Below, piece by piece: positions 6,897 through 15,920 of a DNA stretch of 64,000 nucleotides. Source of the stretch: Lachnospiraceae bacterium (GTDB lineage: Bacteria; Bacillota; Clostridia; Lachnospirales; Lachnospiraceae); the NCBI GenBank assembly GCA_017470735.1, contig JAFUYB010000043.1:1-64000 (forward strand). Direction: 5' to 3'. Under the pieces are notes generated by a model. That model was given only the letters and a program-made list of their open reading frames with translations, had not been told where the DNA came from and made no database searches. Position 1 is the stretch's first letter, and the number at the start of each line of letters is the position of its first letter. The position numbers and the translations under genes are program-made.

Positions 6897-8927
6897 TCAT
6901 TTTAGTTGATTAATTTTAATTACACTCTCGCGTCTTAGCTTTTTGTCCTCATACAACGCTTCATCGGCACGCCGGAATACGGCTTCCATCTCTGAGACAT
7001 CCTCGTCCGCAAATACCGCGCATCCGACCGATATGCCAAGATAATACGGTACCATTTCCGTATCATTGTACCGCTCGCATGCCGCCTTGATCCGCCCTGT
7101 CACCTCTTCGGGCGAGTTCCCGTCCGTCACCGCGAATGCCGCCATAAACTCATCGCCGCCGCTCCGTCCGACCGGGCTTTTACTTGGCAGCGCCTGCTCC
7201 AAAATCCTTGCCACGCTCCGGATCGCTTCATCCCCCGCAACATGCCCGAAGGTATCATTGATCTGCTTTAAATGGTCAAGATCCGCCATCACCGCGACAT
7301 ACTTTCGCCGCAATCTGCTCCCGACATATTCCGCCAGACTCTCCATGATCCCCATCCGGTTGTAAAGCCCCGTCAGCTTGTCATGCCGCGCCTCGAAATC
7401 CAGTACCTGGTTCTTTCCTTCCAACAGGCGGTTCGTCTCCGCCTGCCGGAGTGCCAGCGACAGATACCGCAGACCGCTGCTGATCTGCACCGACAGGGAA
7501 TAATAAAAGAACACATCGTCCGGCTCCACCTCGACGCTCAGCGTGCCGTACTGATAACTCCCGTAGAACAGCAGGTACACCGCGATCCACTTTGCCCCGC
7601 CGTCGCCCGCTCCCGACGCCTCTTCATCCTTACAGACAAACGGCACGCCCTTCGCCAAATCCCCTTTGTGGATCAAAGGGGCGTTTGCCAGATCGTGCCA
7701 CTCGCCCCGTCCGCCCTGCTGCCACATCACCAGCCGCAGCGTCTCCGGAAGCGTCGGCTGCTCATTCTCCGACACCCAGATCGGACGCTCCAGCATACAC
7801 AGGTACGAGCCCTTTGCGCCCACGCTGTACATTTCCTGCGCCAGCTTGCGGAAAAATGCCCGGTAGCTGATCGAATCCAGCAGCAGGTTCCTAAGCACCA
7901 ACGCGGAAATCATGTACCGCTGCTGCATATCGTGCATTTCATCATGCGTCACATATTTATTGATCGGATTGCGCGTCCGGATCGACATCAGCATCTCCGA
8001 AATCTCATTCTTACAACCGCAAGAACGGCGGCGCACGCACCTTGCCGGCAGCCGTTTCGACTCCATCTTGCCGGTCTCAAAATAGGAACGCATCATTTCG
8101 ACGATGCCCTGCGCAAGCTGATTGATGTCCTGCTTCACCGTCGTCAGCGGCGGCTTCATATACTCCGCGAAATCCGCGTCGTCAAATCCGACCACGGCCA
8201 GGTCTTCGCCGATTTCCCGCCCATGAAATTTCGCCACGCGGTAAACGGCATTGCACATCTCGTCATTTGCCACGACGATCGCGTCGATCTCGCTGCCACG
8301 GGCAAACAGCTCTTCCACGACATCATCCACATTGTTGGAATAATCACCGTAGACAATCATCGATTCCCGCACCGGAAGCCCGTGCTCCTGCAGCGAATCC
8401 CGGTACGCGGCCAGACGGATCTGCGCGCTTTCGCTGTCCCAGAATCCGGAGACCATCGCAATATTCCGCCGTCCATGGTACTCGATCAAATGGTCAATGT
8501 TCTGCTTCATCCCGCTGTAATTGTCAGTCACCGCATAATAACCGCCTTCCAGCACGGAATCATTTCCCAGAAAAATCACCGGTACCTTCGGCAGCCGCGA
8601 CAGAAACGGCTCTGCCTCGACATTCGGGTGCGACGACATGATATTCCCATAGGCGACAATGATCAGATCCAGATCATCAAACACGCAGTAATCAAACACC
8701 GACAGCCAATGCCGGTCAAATCCCTCATCAAACGAAGAATAGTTCCCAAAAAACAGCGTCGATTCGATGCTCGAATACAGACGGATGTCTGCATCCATCC
8801 CTTTCATCTTGTCCTTTAGCGCCGTCACCAGCTCCCGCGGATAATCCGAACTGAAGCTGCCCGTCATCACGCCGACCACCGGACGCCTTTTTGTCCCCGC
8901 TGTCTTTTCCCCTTCCATTTTTGCCAT
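6897..8927 (-). CDS. LacI-like ligand-binding domain / diguanylate cyclase fusion
   Basis: A 676-residue soluble protein. Residues about 15-290 match the periplasmic-binding-protein-like sensor of LacI/GalR repressors (VVGVMTGSF start, IDAIVVANDEMCNAVYRVAK, AVVGFDDADFA, PPLTTVKQD) but no helix-turn-helix precedes it. A middle region holds CVRRRSCGCKNE, as in LacI-like proteins of this type, and a GAF-like stretch. The last 170 residues are a GGDEF domain with LTGLYNR, DLDHLKQINDTFGH and an intact RSGGDEF. No RxxD inhibition site is seen before GGDEF. There is no membrane segment, so it should sense a cytoplasmic sugar or metabolite and make cyclic-di-GMP. A damaged paralogue lies at 28135-29689. 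Confidence 0.88.
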   Translation of the reverse strand: MAKMEGEKTAGTKRRPVVGVMTGSFSSDYPRELVTALKDKMKGMDADIRLYSSIESTLFFGNYSSFDEGFDRHWLSVFDYCVFDDLDLIIVAYGNIMSSHPNVEAEPFLSRLPKVPVIFLGNDSVLEGGYYAVTDNYSGMKQNIDHLIEYHGRRNIAMVSGFWDSESAQIRLAAYRDSLQEHGLPVRESMIVYGDYSNNVDDVVEELFARGSEIDAIVVANDEMCNAVYRVAKFHGREIGEDLAVVGFDDADFAEYMKPPLTTVKQDINQLAQGIVEMMRSYFETGKMESKRLPARCVRRRSCGCKNEISEMLMSIRTRNPINKYVTHDEMHDMQQRYMISALVLRNLLLDSISYRAFFRKLAQEMYSVGAKGSYLCMLERPIWVSENEQPTLPETLRLVMWQQGGRGEWHDLANAPLIHKGDLAKGVPFVCKDEEASGAGDGGAKWIAVYLLFYGSYQYGTLSVEVEPDDVFFYYSLSVQISSGLRYLSLALRQAETNRLLEGKNQVLDFEARHDKLTGLYNRMGIMESLAEYVGSRLRRKYVAVMADLDHLKQINDTFGHVAGDEAIRSVARILEQALPSKSPVGRSGGDEFMAAFAVTDGNSPEEVTGRIKAACERYNDTEMVPYYLGISVGCAVFADEDVSEMEAVFRRADEALYEDKKLRRESVIKINQLK

Positions 8928-8962
8928 TTCTTACCGGCTTTCTATATCCCCTGCCAAATCCA

Positions 8963-10285
8963 TTACTCCTGTGCCGCTTCTTTCGGCGCGCCCTGCGCCT
9001 TCTTTTCCGAAAGAATCTTTTCCGCGCTGACGATCCGCACGCAGAGCGAAAACAGTTCCGCTGCCATTTTCAGATCCTCAAGCGGCGGATAAGACGGCGC
9101 GATACGGATATCCGAATCGTGCGGATCCTTGTGATAAGGCCAGGTCGCGCCTGCTTCGGTCATCGTCACGCCTGCTTTCTTCGCCTTGCTGATGATCTTT
9201 TTCGCGCATCCGTCCAAAGCATAGAAGGTAATGAAATAACCGCCGTTCGGCTTGGTCCAGGTGCCGATGTCAAGACCTGCAAGGTTCTTTTCCAGCGCAT
9301 CCTCGACCGCCTCGAATTTGGGCCGTAAAATCTGGGCGTGGCGGCTCATATGCTGCATCAGCCCGTGGATATTCCCAAAGAAACGGACATGGCGCAGCTG
9401 GTTTACCTTGTCGTGCCCGATCGTCTGATGGGTCAGCTGCTTTTTGATGTCGACAAGATTGTTCTGCGAGGTCGCCAATGCCGCAATGCCGCTTCCCGGA
9501 AATGTGATCTTTGAAGTCGACGCAAATTTGTAGACCATATCGGGATTGCCCGCACGCTTACACTCGGCGAGGATCTCGGGAATGTAATCCTGCTGCTCAT
9601 CATACAGATGATGCACACCGTAAGCATTGTCCCAGAAAATCCGGAAATCCTTTGCCGCAGGCTTCAGCCGCGCGAACCGACGCACCGTGCGCTCGGAATA
9701 GGTGGTACCCGAAGGGTTGGAATATTTCGGCACGCACCAGATCCCTTTGATCAGCTCATCGTTCGCGACCAGATCCTCGACCATATCCATATCCGGTCCC
9801 TCATCATTCATCGGTACCGGGATCATCTCAATCCCGAAATACTCGGTCATCGAAAAATGGCGGTCGTAGCCCGGCACCGGACACAAAAATTTTACGCTCT
9901 CCAGCTTGCTCCACGGCGTGCTGCCCATCACTCCGCGCAGCATGGCGCGCGATACCGTATCGTACATGACATTCAGCGACGAATTGCCGTAGATGATAAT
10001 ATTGTCCGGATGGTTCTCCATCATATCACCGAGCAGCTCTTTGACTTCCGCAATGCCGCTTAATACACCGTAATTCCGGCAGTCCGTTCCATCCTCGCAG
10101 GTCAGATCCACCTGGGAATTCAGGACATCCATCATCCCCATCGAAATATCCAGCTGCTCCGTGCACGGCTTACCGCGGCTCATGTCCAGCGTCAGATCCA
10201 GCTTTTGGAACCGCCGGTACTCCTTGTCTAACGCCTTCAATTCATTTTCCAATTCTTCAACTGTCATATCTGCATATCGTGCCAT
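8963..10285 (-). CDS. Aspartate aminotransferase, AspT type (class I, PF12897-like)
   Basis: A 440-residue PLP enzyme expected to interconvert aspartate/2-oxoglutarate and oxaloacetate/glutamate. DMSRGKPCTEQLD near the N-terminus, CPVPGYDRHF, WCVPKYSNPSGTTYS and FASTSKITFPGSG (with the PLP-binding lysine) match the AspT subfamily once grouped with MocR-like aminotransferases. Length agrees with the family at 420-440. The start at 10285 has AAAGGAG eight bases upstream. It is followed after 35 bp by the GGDEF gene, so they may share a transcript. The alternative of another 2-oxoglutarate-dependent specificity cannot be excluded. Confidence 0.85.
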   Translation of the reverse strand: MARYADMTVEELENELKALDKEYRRFQKLDLTLDMSRGKPCTEQLDISMGMMDVLNSQVDLTCEDGTDCRNYGVLSGIAEVKELLGDMMENHPDNIIIYGNSSLNVMYDTVSRAMLRGVMGSTPWSKLESVKFLCPVPGYDRHFSMTEYFGIEMIPVPMNDEGPDMDMVEDLVANDELIKGIWCVPKYSNPSGTTYSERTVRRFARLKPAAKDFRIFWDNAYGVHHLYDEQQDYIPEILAECKRAGNPDMVYKFASTSKITFPGSGIAALATSQNNLVDIKKQLTHQTIGHDKVNQLRHVRFFGNIHGLMQHMSRHAQILRPKFEAVEDALEKNLAGLDIGTWTKPNGGYFITFYALDGCAKKIISKAKKAGVTMTEAGATWPYHKDPHDSDIRIAPSYPPLEDLKMAAELFSLCVRIVSAEKILSEKKAQGAPKEAAQE

Positions 10286-10463
10286 TCTTAAAACTCCTTT
10301 CCGTATTTTCCGGTGCGGATATCATCACACTCTCCTGCCGTTTTCGCATCCGCGGATTCATATTCCAAAAATCCTGCTGCAAAAAACGGAAATATTTTAG
10401 CACAATCTTTCAGACAATACAAATTTGACAAAACCGTTTCCGCCGAAATTCCCGTAAACAGAA

Positions 10464-10492
10464 TTGTTTTCCCGCTTAAAACAGAGTATAAT
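10464..10492 (+). promoter_or_regulatory. Sigma-A promoter of the YihY gene
   Basis: TTGTTT (10464-10469) and TATAAT (10487-10492) are spaced by exactly 17 bp. The transcript would have a leader of about 75 nt that contains a small inverted repeat, CAGACA (10518-10523) with TGTCTG (10532-10537), enclosing an AGGAGGG sequence. Whether the hairpin has a regulatory effect is unknown. Confidence 0.7.
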
Positions 10493-10572
10493 GTATCCGG
10501 TTGTGATTTCCTCGGAACAGACAGGAGGGTCTGTCTGGTTTCGCCATAAGAAATAGAAACGGACAGACGGTT

Positions 10573-11421
10573 ATGATACAGAAAATGCCCCAGAAATTAT
10601 GGCAGCTGCTGCTTTTTATCATCAATGTGGTAAAAAAATGTACAGTGGATCAGATCTCAGCGTATGCGGCGCAGACGGCATTTTTTATTCTGATGTCCGT
10701 GTTTCCGTTTGCGATATTCCTGCTGCAGATGATGCGGTTTGCGCCGATCGGCCAGGAAGACCTGCTCGCCGCCATCGATTCCATTTTCCCGGAATATCTG
10801 CTTCCGACGCTGCATGAAATCCTGCAGGAAATCTATTCCTCCGCCACCAGTCTCGTGACCGTCACGGTCATCACGACTCTGTGGGCGTCGTCCAACGCGA
10901 TGCACGCTCTGACGCAGGGATTGGACCGCATCTGCAATTCCGAAGCCTGGCGGAGCTGGATCGTCATCCGGCTGTGGTCATTGGTCTACACCTTTGCAAT
11001 GGCGGTCACGCTGGTCATCGCCGTCGCGTCCACCGTCTTCTGGCAGACTGCCCGCAGCTTTCTGATCCATTACCGGCCGCGCGGCGTCTCCCTTTCCACT
11101 TATTCCTCGGTGATACGCGGCGCTTATGCGATCATATTGCTGACATTGGTTTTTACCATCGTCTACCGTGTCTTTCCGCGCAAAAAACTGCGGTTTCTCG
11201 CACAGATCCCGGGGGCTTTTGTCGCAGCCCTCGGCTGGTATTTATCCTCCATCGGGATTTCCATCTATGTCACCAATTTCAACGCCGTCTCCATGTACGG
11301 CAGCCTGACGACTCTGGCGCTTGTCATGTTCTGGCTCTATTTCTGCAGCTATTCGATCTTCATCGGCGCTGAGATCAATGAAGTCCTGCGGAGCTACGGC
11401 GACTACTCTCCATCTTCGTAA
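10573..11421 (+). CDS. YihY/virulence factor BrkB family membrane protein
   Basis: A 282-residue inner-membrane protein with about six hydrophobic segments. QISAYAAQTAFFILMSVFPF near residue 25 and TLWASSNAMHALTQGLDRIC near 110 are family hallmarks. PGAFVAALGWYLSSIGISIY and a final LYFCSYSIFIGAEINEVLR complete the match. The family was once called ribonuclease BN by mistake; its true role is unknown. It stands alone on the plus strand with its own promoter. The ribosome site is weak (no clear AGGAGG within 10 bases of the ATG). Confidence 0.88.
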   Translation: MIQKMPQKLWQLLLFIINVVKKCTVDQISAYAAQTAFFILMSVFPFAIFLLQMMRFAPIGQEDLLAAIDSIFPEYLLPTLHEILQEIYSSATSLVTVTVITTLWASSNAMHALTQGLDRICNSEAWRSWIVIRLWSLVYTFAMAVTLVIAVASTVFWQTARSFLIHYRPRGVSLSTYSSVIRGAYAIILLTLVFTIVYRVFPRKKLRFLAQIPGAFVAALGWYLSSIGISIYVTNFNAVSMYGSLTTLALVMFWLYFCSYSIFIGAEINEVLRSYGDYSPSS

Positions 11422-11430
11422 ATCCAGCGG

Positions 11431-11460
11431 AAAAAGCCGGAGCAATTGTCTCACTCCGGC
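11431..11460 (-). terminator. Rho-independent terminator of the HD-domain gene
   Basis: GCCGGAG and CTCCGGC (arms at 11436-11442 and 11454-11460) form a 7 bp perfect stem. On the minus strand it is followed by TTTTT, giving a terminator for the HD gene whose stop codon lies inside the hairpin. It also faces the 3' end of the YihY gene, but the plus side has only a poor T-tract. Confidence 0.7.
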
Positions 11461-12038
11461 AGGCTTCCTCTCTCAATATTCTTCTGTAATATCCGGTCTG
11501 TCAATTCGTACAGCTTTTCGGAACCATCCTTCGTCCGCCCCTGCCGTTCGTAGACCTGCTTTGCCGATACTCCATGCGCCTTCCAATCCCCGCCTCCATT
11601 GCTGTCATTGAGCATCAGCGGCTGCAGATTGTCCATCGCGCGGACAAATTTCGCTTCGGCCGTCTCATTTGCCTCAAATTCCTCAAACACGGCAGCAAGC
11701 TCTTCCTTCTGGTCCGGCGGAAGCAGTGAAAAGATCCGTTCCTTTGCCGCTGCTTCCCGCTCCTTCTGCGTTGCTTTCCCCGCCTCGTCGTAGGCATAAG
11801 TATCCCCCGCATCGATTTCCACGATATCATGGATCAGACACATCAGCATCACCCGCGCGATATCGATCTTTTGGTTGGAATATTCCCGCAGGACATACGC
11901 CATCACTGCCATATGCCACGCATGTTCGGCGTCATTTTCATTCCGTCCGTGTCCCGACAGATGCGTCTGCCGGAATACATTTTTCTCCTTGTCGATCTCC
12001 AGCGCGAATGCCATCTGCTGCTTCAGCCGTTCATCCAT
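11451..12038 (-). CDS. HD-domain hydrolase (YfbR-like)
   Basis: A 195-residue metal-dependent phosphohydrolase of the HD_3 family, which includes 5'-deoxynucleotidase YfbR. The metal ligands are visible in order: AEHAWH near residue 37, CLIHDIVEID near 67 and RAMDNLQPLM near 133. Length fits the family at 180-200. The start codon at 12038 follows GAGGGAGCGGAT. It lies 24 bp after recQ on the same strand and ends in a terminator. Substrate is probably a nucleoside monophosphate, by family only. Confidence 0.82.
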   Translation of the reverse strand: MDERLKQQMAFALEIDKEKNVFRQTHLSGHGRNENDAEHAWHMAVMAYVLREYSNQKIDIARVMLMCLIHDIVEIDAGDTYAYDEAGKATQKEREAAAKERIFSLLPPDQKEELAAVFEEFEANETAEAKFVRAMDNLQPLMLNDSNGGGDWKAHGVSAKQVYERQGRTKDGSEKLYELTDRILQKNIERGSLPE

Positions 12039-12062
12039 ATCCGCTCCCTCTTAGTCTTGGTT

Positions 12063-13967
12063 TTATCCTGCCCTGCCGGATGATGATGTTGGTGCATTTT
12101 CTGCAACATCATTTTCTTTCATATTTGTAACGGCGTCAGGATGTTTTCCCTTAAAGGCAATTACGGCATCTATGAATCTCTCGCCGTATTTCTTGTATTT
12201 GGCCTCGCCCACTCCGGATACACCCAGAATCGCCTGTTTATCTGTCGGCGTCTTGATGCTCATATCAATCAATGTTTTATCGCTGAAAATGATATATGGC
12301 GGCAGTCCTTCCTCTCGGGCAATCGACAGCCGCAGTTTCCGAAGCGTCTCAAATAATTCATATCCCGCCTTTGTAAGAGAATCCGTGTTCTTCTTGCTGC
12401 GAGTCTTTGTCTGCCGTTCAGGTTTTCTGTCTTTATCTGTCCGGATCAGAATACGGGTATTCGGATTCTTCAAAGGCTCTATGTCACCCATACGGATCAC
12501 ACGGTATTTATCTGCTGTCTGATACAGATATCCATCCAAAAGCAGCTGGCTGACAAGGGATCGCAGTTCCGTTTCAGATCGATTCCTTAATGCGCCATAG
12601 GTCTTGTATCCGGTAGTGCCCAGTTCCTTTAGTCTGGCTCTGTTTGCTCCAAGAAGCGTACCAAGAACAACATTCAGTCCATATCTTCCTTTGGTTTCCC
12701 AAACGCAGTTGATAACGAGCTTTGCGTCCTCCGTCATATCGATCTCTGTAAACTCCCTGTGGCAATTGCCGCAATTATCGCACGGCTTTCCCCGTTTTTC
12801 GCCAAAGTATTCCAGAATATAGTTGCGCAAGCATCCCGAAGTCCTGCAATATCCCTCCATAAGCTGAAGTCTTTTTGCGTCGCGCTGTTTGATCAGGTCA
12901 ATATCCTCGACAGGGACATCGGAAAAATCCTTATGATCGAGCAGAAACTTGTTTATCATGATGTCTTGTGCCGAAAAGAGCAGTATGCATTCAGAAGCTT
13001 CTCCATCTCGTCCTGCGCGCCCCGCCTCCTGATAATAGTTTTCCATGCTCTGCGGCATATTGTAATGGATCACGAATCGGACATTGGATTTATCAATGCC
13101 CATGCCGAACGCATTAGTCGCAACAATGACAGAGCTTCTGTCATAGATGAAATCATCCTGACTGGTTTTTCTGTCTTCATTATTCATTCCGGCATGATAT
13201 CTTTGAGCGGAAACCCCGGCCCCTAAAAGCGTTTCATACAGTGAATCTACATTTTTTCTGGTAGCACAATAAATGATCCCGCTGTCATCCGGGTGCTTCC
13301 TGATATATTCCAGCACATAGTCATCTTTTCTTTTGACCGTCTCCACATTGAAATACAGATTCTCCCGATCAAATCCGGTGACAACGATCTTTGGATCACG
13401 CAATTTAAGAACACATGCAATATCTGTCTTTACATCCTCTGTTGCGGTTGCCGTAAAAGCGCTGACGATTGGTCTTTTGGAAAGTCTTTCTATAAAATCC
13501 ACAATTTTCAGATAGCTTGGTCTGAAGTCCTGCCCCCACTGGGAAATGCAATGCGCCTCATCTACCGTGACCATTGAAATGTCCACTCTGTCGGCGAAGT
13601 TCACAAACTCGTAATTCTCCAGGCGCTCCGGCGCCACATACAGGAGCTTGTATGTTCCCTCCAAAGCTTTGGTATATACCTTTGCAATCTGTGCTTCCGT
13701 CAAAGATGAATTGATATATCCTGCATGGATCCCTGCCGCATTTAAAGCCTTCACCTGATCCTGCATAAGAGAAATGAGCGGCGATATCACAATCGTAATA
13801 CCGGAAAGAAGCATTGCCGGTACCTGATAACAGATGGATTTGCCGGATCCCGTCGGCATAATAGCAAGAATGTCTTTTCCGCCTGCAATAGCCTCTATGA
13901 TTTCCTCCTGCCCGGGTTTAAAAGAATCATATCCAAAGCATTGTTTTAAGGTTTTTCGTGCGTCCAT
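12063..13967 (-). CDS. recQ: ATP-dependent DNA helicase RecQ
   Basis: A 634-residue superfamily 2 3'-5' helicase for recombination repair. MPTGSGKS (Walker A) is near residue 38, VDEAHCISQWG (motif II) near 140 and QEAGRAGRDG (motif VI) near 320. The RQC zinc site follows, with CRTSGCLRN and CDNCGNC. The C-terminal 90 residues hold an HRDC domain. ATG 13967 is preferred to the GTG at 13973 because AGGA then lies nine bases away. The last 20 residues (Ser/Gly-rich) run past the HRDC fold. Next on the strand is the HD hydrolase. Confidence 0.95.
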   Translation of the reverse strand: MDARKTLKQCFGYDSFKPGQEEIIEAIAGGKDILAIMPTGSGKSICYQVPAMLLSGITIVISPLISLMQDQVKALNAAGIHAGYINSSLTEAQIAKVYTKALEGTYKLLYVAPERLENYEFVNFADRVDISMVTVDEAHCISQWGQDFRPSYLKIVDFIERLSKRPIVSAFTATATEDVKTDIACVLKLRDPKIVVTGFDRENLYFNVETVKRKDDYVLEYIRKHPDDSGIIYCATRKNVDSLYETLLGAGVSAQRYHAGMNNEDRKTSQDDFIYDRSSVIVATNAFGMGIDKSNVRFVIHYNMPQSMENYYQEAGRAGRDGEASECILLFSAQDIMINKFLLDHKDFSDVPVEDIDLIKQRDAKRLQLMEGYCRTSGCLRNYILEYFGEKRGKPCDNCGNCHREFTEIDMTEDAKLVINCVWETKGRYGLNVVLGTLLGANRARLKELGTTGYKTYGALRNRSETELRSLVSQLLLDGYLYQTADKYRVIRMGDIEPLKNPNTRILIRTDKDRKPERQTKTRSKKNTDSLTKAGYELFETLRKLRLSIAREEGLPPYIIFSDKTLIDMSIKTPTDKQAILGVSGVGEAKYKKYGERFIDAVIAFKGKHPDAVTNMKENDVAENAPTSSSGRAG

Positions 13968-14007
13968 ATTCACTAGTCCTGCAAATCCATTTCATAACTA
14001 CAGTTTC

Positions 14008-15774
14008 TCATTTTTTCAAGCCATAATTCCGTAATTCCTGATGGAAGGCTCTTCTTCTGGAATATTTCTTTTTGTAGTATTCCATCAAACGCTCCTTGGC
14101 ATTTTCCTTGCCTCTTGACTCCTCCACTTCTCCGATTGCCGCAATATACGAGGCGCATTCGCCATAGTAGTTTCTGCGGTTGTTCTCCATGATCCCTTCC
14201 GTCCTCCGTTCCATCTGACGCTTCATGTCTTCCAGCCACCTCTCGGCATCTTCATCCGATAATTCACACTCGTGTTTCCATTCGCAAAACAGATCCCAAA
14301 ACACATCATTATTGTCTTCCTTGCCATATTTTATTTTCGTTCCTTTCTGAAACGCTTCCACCTGAAACGCACAAGCGGATATGGCGCGCGAGCGCATTGC
14401 AGAGAGACCTTTCGGCAGGTCGCGCCCATTGTATATCAGGAGCAGGAACAACGCTAACCCCTCTTTCATAAATGTAGATGACCAGCCAAGTGCGCTCTTC
14501 TCATTTACGGCTTCATTCTGCACACTTTCAAATTCCTCTTCAAAGAACATAATTGAAAAGTATCCGGTATCATATAACGAGGTTTCTCTCTGCGCGTCAA
14601 GCAGGGCATGCAAACTGTAATTGCGAACTATCGTTTTTGTTTTTTCATACGAGTTCCGGTATATTTGCCTGACTTGTTCATGATATTTGTGCCAATCTTC
14701 CGTGCAGAAACGAAGCCGCATGTAATTGACAACAGACGCATCTGACCGAAAAGCCTCAAGCCAGCATGATTCCGATACCTTGCGATCATTCTTTTTCAAT
14801 GCGTATTCCGCAGTTAGCAAAGCAATCTCGCTTCGGATAATCCAATTTTCAGGAAGCTTTTCCATAGCCTCCATTCCAATATAAAAATATCGGTTGCCCT
14901 CACTGCAATTTCTGTTTTTCTCAAGTATCTGCAAATACAATTCCGGATGTCTGTTCGCAAATTTTCGGGCTGCCTCCAATATCTGTTCTTCATCTTCGAC
15001 CATCTCCTGTGCTTCCAGAAGCAGTTTCTTTGATCTCCGCTCGGTCTGATTGCCCAAATAGTCGATCCAGAGCGGCAAAAATTCGTCAAAATCGGGCAGG
15101 TCATGACTCCCTAGCTGCATGATTTCTTCTAAACTTACATCAAAGCACCGAAAGTTTCCCATCATGCAAAACATTTCCTCGACTCTGTCAGCTGGTTTAT
15201 TTCCCATGTATGTCAAGAAAATTGACTCTCTAACGACATCCTTTAACGATCCGCTTAAAAGACCGTGTTCGTAAAGCTCGGTTACACCAACCGGCGAACC
15301 GTCATAATCGTTGTAATCGCCATCCACAAAAACCTCTAAAGCGGACAGCGTTTCCGCCAGTTCACAGCCCAAAGCGTAATTCTCGGCGTCAATGCTCTTG
15401 TGTATCATGTCAATTCCATCCTGTATGTCTGGCAACAGATGCTCAGGGTCTAAAAAAAGCACTTGCTCCGCATCCGAATTGTACCAGTCATCCCAGTCCT
15501 CATTGTACTCACTGTCAAGCGTTCGTTCGCCATTGTTAATATCTGTCAGTATGTCGATCATATGCCGGAGTTCGCCTGAAAAAGTGGCTGCATGGCTTGC
15601 ATCTGCGGCTGAGCCCGCCACTCTTTGCGTCGAAATCTGTATTGTATCCAAAAAATTCTTTCTTTTGTTTTCCGATAAAGTCCGAGCCAGTTCATGAATA
15701 AAAGCCTCCAACTCTGACTTGGACATCCTGTTTGTCTGCGAATCAACTTGCTTTAAAAACTGAGGTAAGTTCAT
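14008..15774 (-). CDS. Unknown helical protein, 588 residues
   Basis: The family is not recognised. The protein is soluble and mostly helical, with no signal peptide or membrane segment. It opens with MNLPQFLKQVD and ARTLSENKRKNFL, an arrangement seen in hypothetical proteins of Clostridia. The middle contains helix-pair patterns resembling TPR-like solenoids (about residues 240-400), and the C-terminal third is rich in Glu, Lys and Arg and ends RRRAFHQELRNYGLKK. Start at 15774 has GGAGAGAG upstream. It lies between recQ and the DUF4143 ATPase on the same strand, with gaps of 40 and 146 bp. No function can be proposed. Confidence 0.7.
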   Translation of the reverse strand: MNLPQFLKQVDSQTNRMSKSELEAFIHELARTLSENKRKNFLDTIQISTQRVAGSAADASHAATFSGELRHMIDILTDINNGERTLDSEYNEDWDDWYNSDAEQVLFLDPEHLLPDIQDGIDMIHKSIDAENYALGCELAETLSALEVFVDGDYNDYDGSPVGVTELYEHGLLSGSLKDVVRESIFLTYMGNKPADRVEEMFCMMGNFRCFDVSLEEIMQLGSHDLPDFDEFLPLWIDYLGNQTERRSKKLLLEAQEMVEDEEQILEAARKFANRHPELYLQILEKNRNCSEGNRYFYIGMEAMEKLPENWIIRSEIALLTAEYALKKNDRKVSESCWLEAFRSDASVVNYMRLRFCTEDWHKYHEQVRQIYRNSYEKTKTIVRNYSLHALLDAQRETSLYDTGYFSIMFFEEEFESVQNEAVNEKSALGWSSTFMKEGLALFLLLIYNGRDLPKGLSAMRSRAISACAFQVEAFQKGTKIKYGKEDNNDVFWDLFCEWKHECELSDEDAERWLEDMKRQMERRTEGIMENNRRNYYGECASYIAAIGEVEESRGKENAKERLMEYYKKKYSRRRAFHQELRNYGLKK

Positions 15775-15920
15775 GTTCTCTCTCCGATCTTATATCTGGG
15801 TTTCCGTACTCTTTAAACAGCTTATTGCCGCTGCCGTTACCCTCCATTTTCGATGTGGGCTTCAAAATGTTTCCACAAAAAAACGCGTGACATTTGCTTT
15901 TCAGTCTAACACGGTAATAA

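Noticed and set aside
7272-8819. Long plus-strand open frame (515 codons)
   Set aside because: It lies antisense to the sensor-cyclase gene, is His/Arg-rich with no known motif, and has no ribosome site. It is a shadow of the real gene's codon bias.
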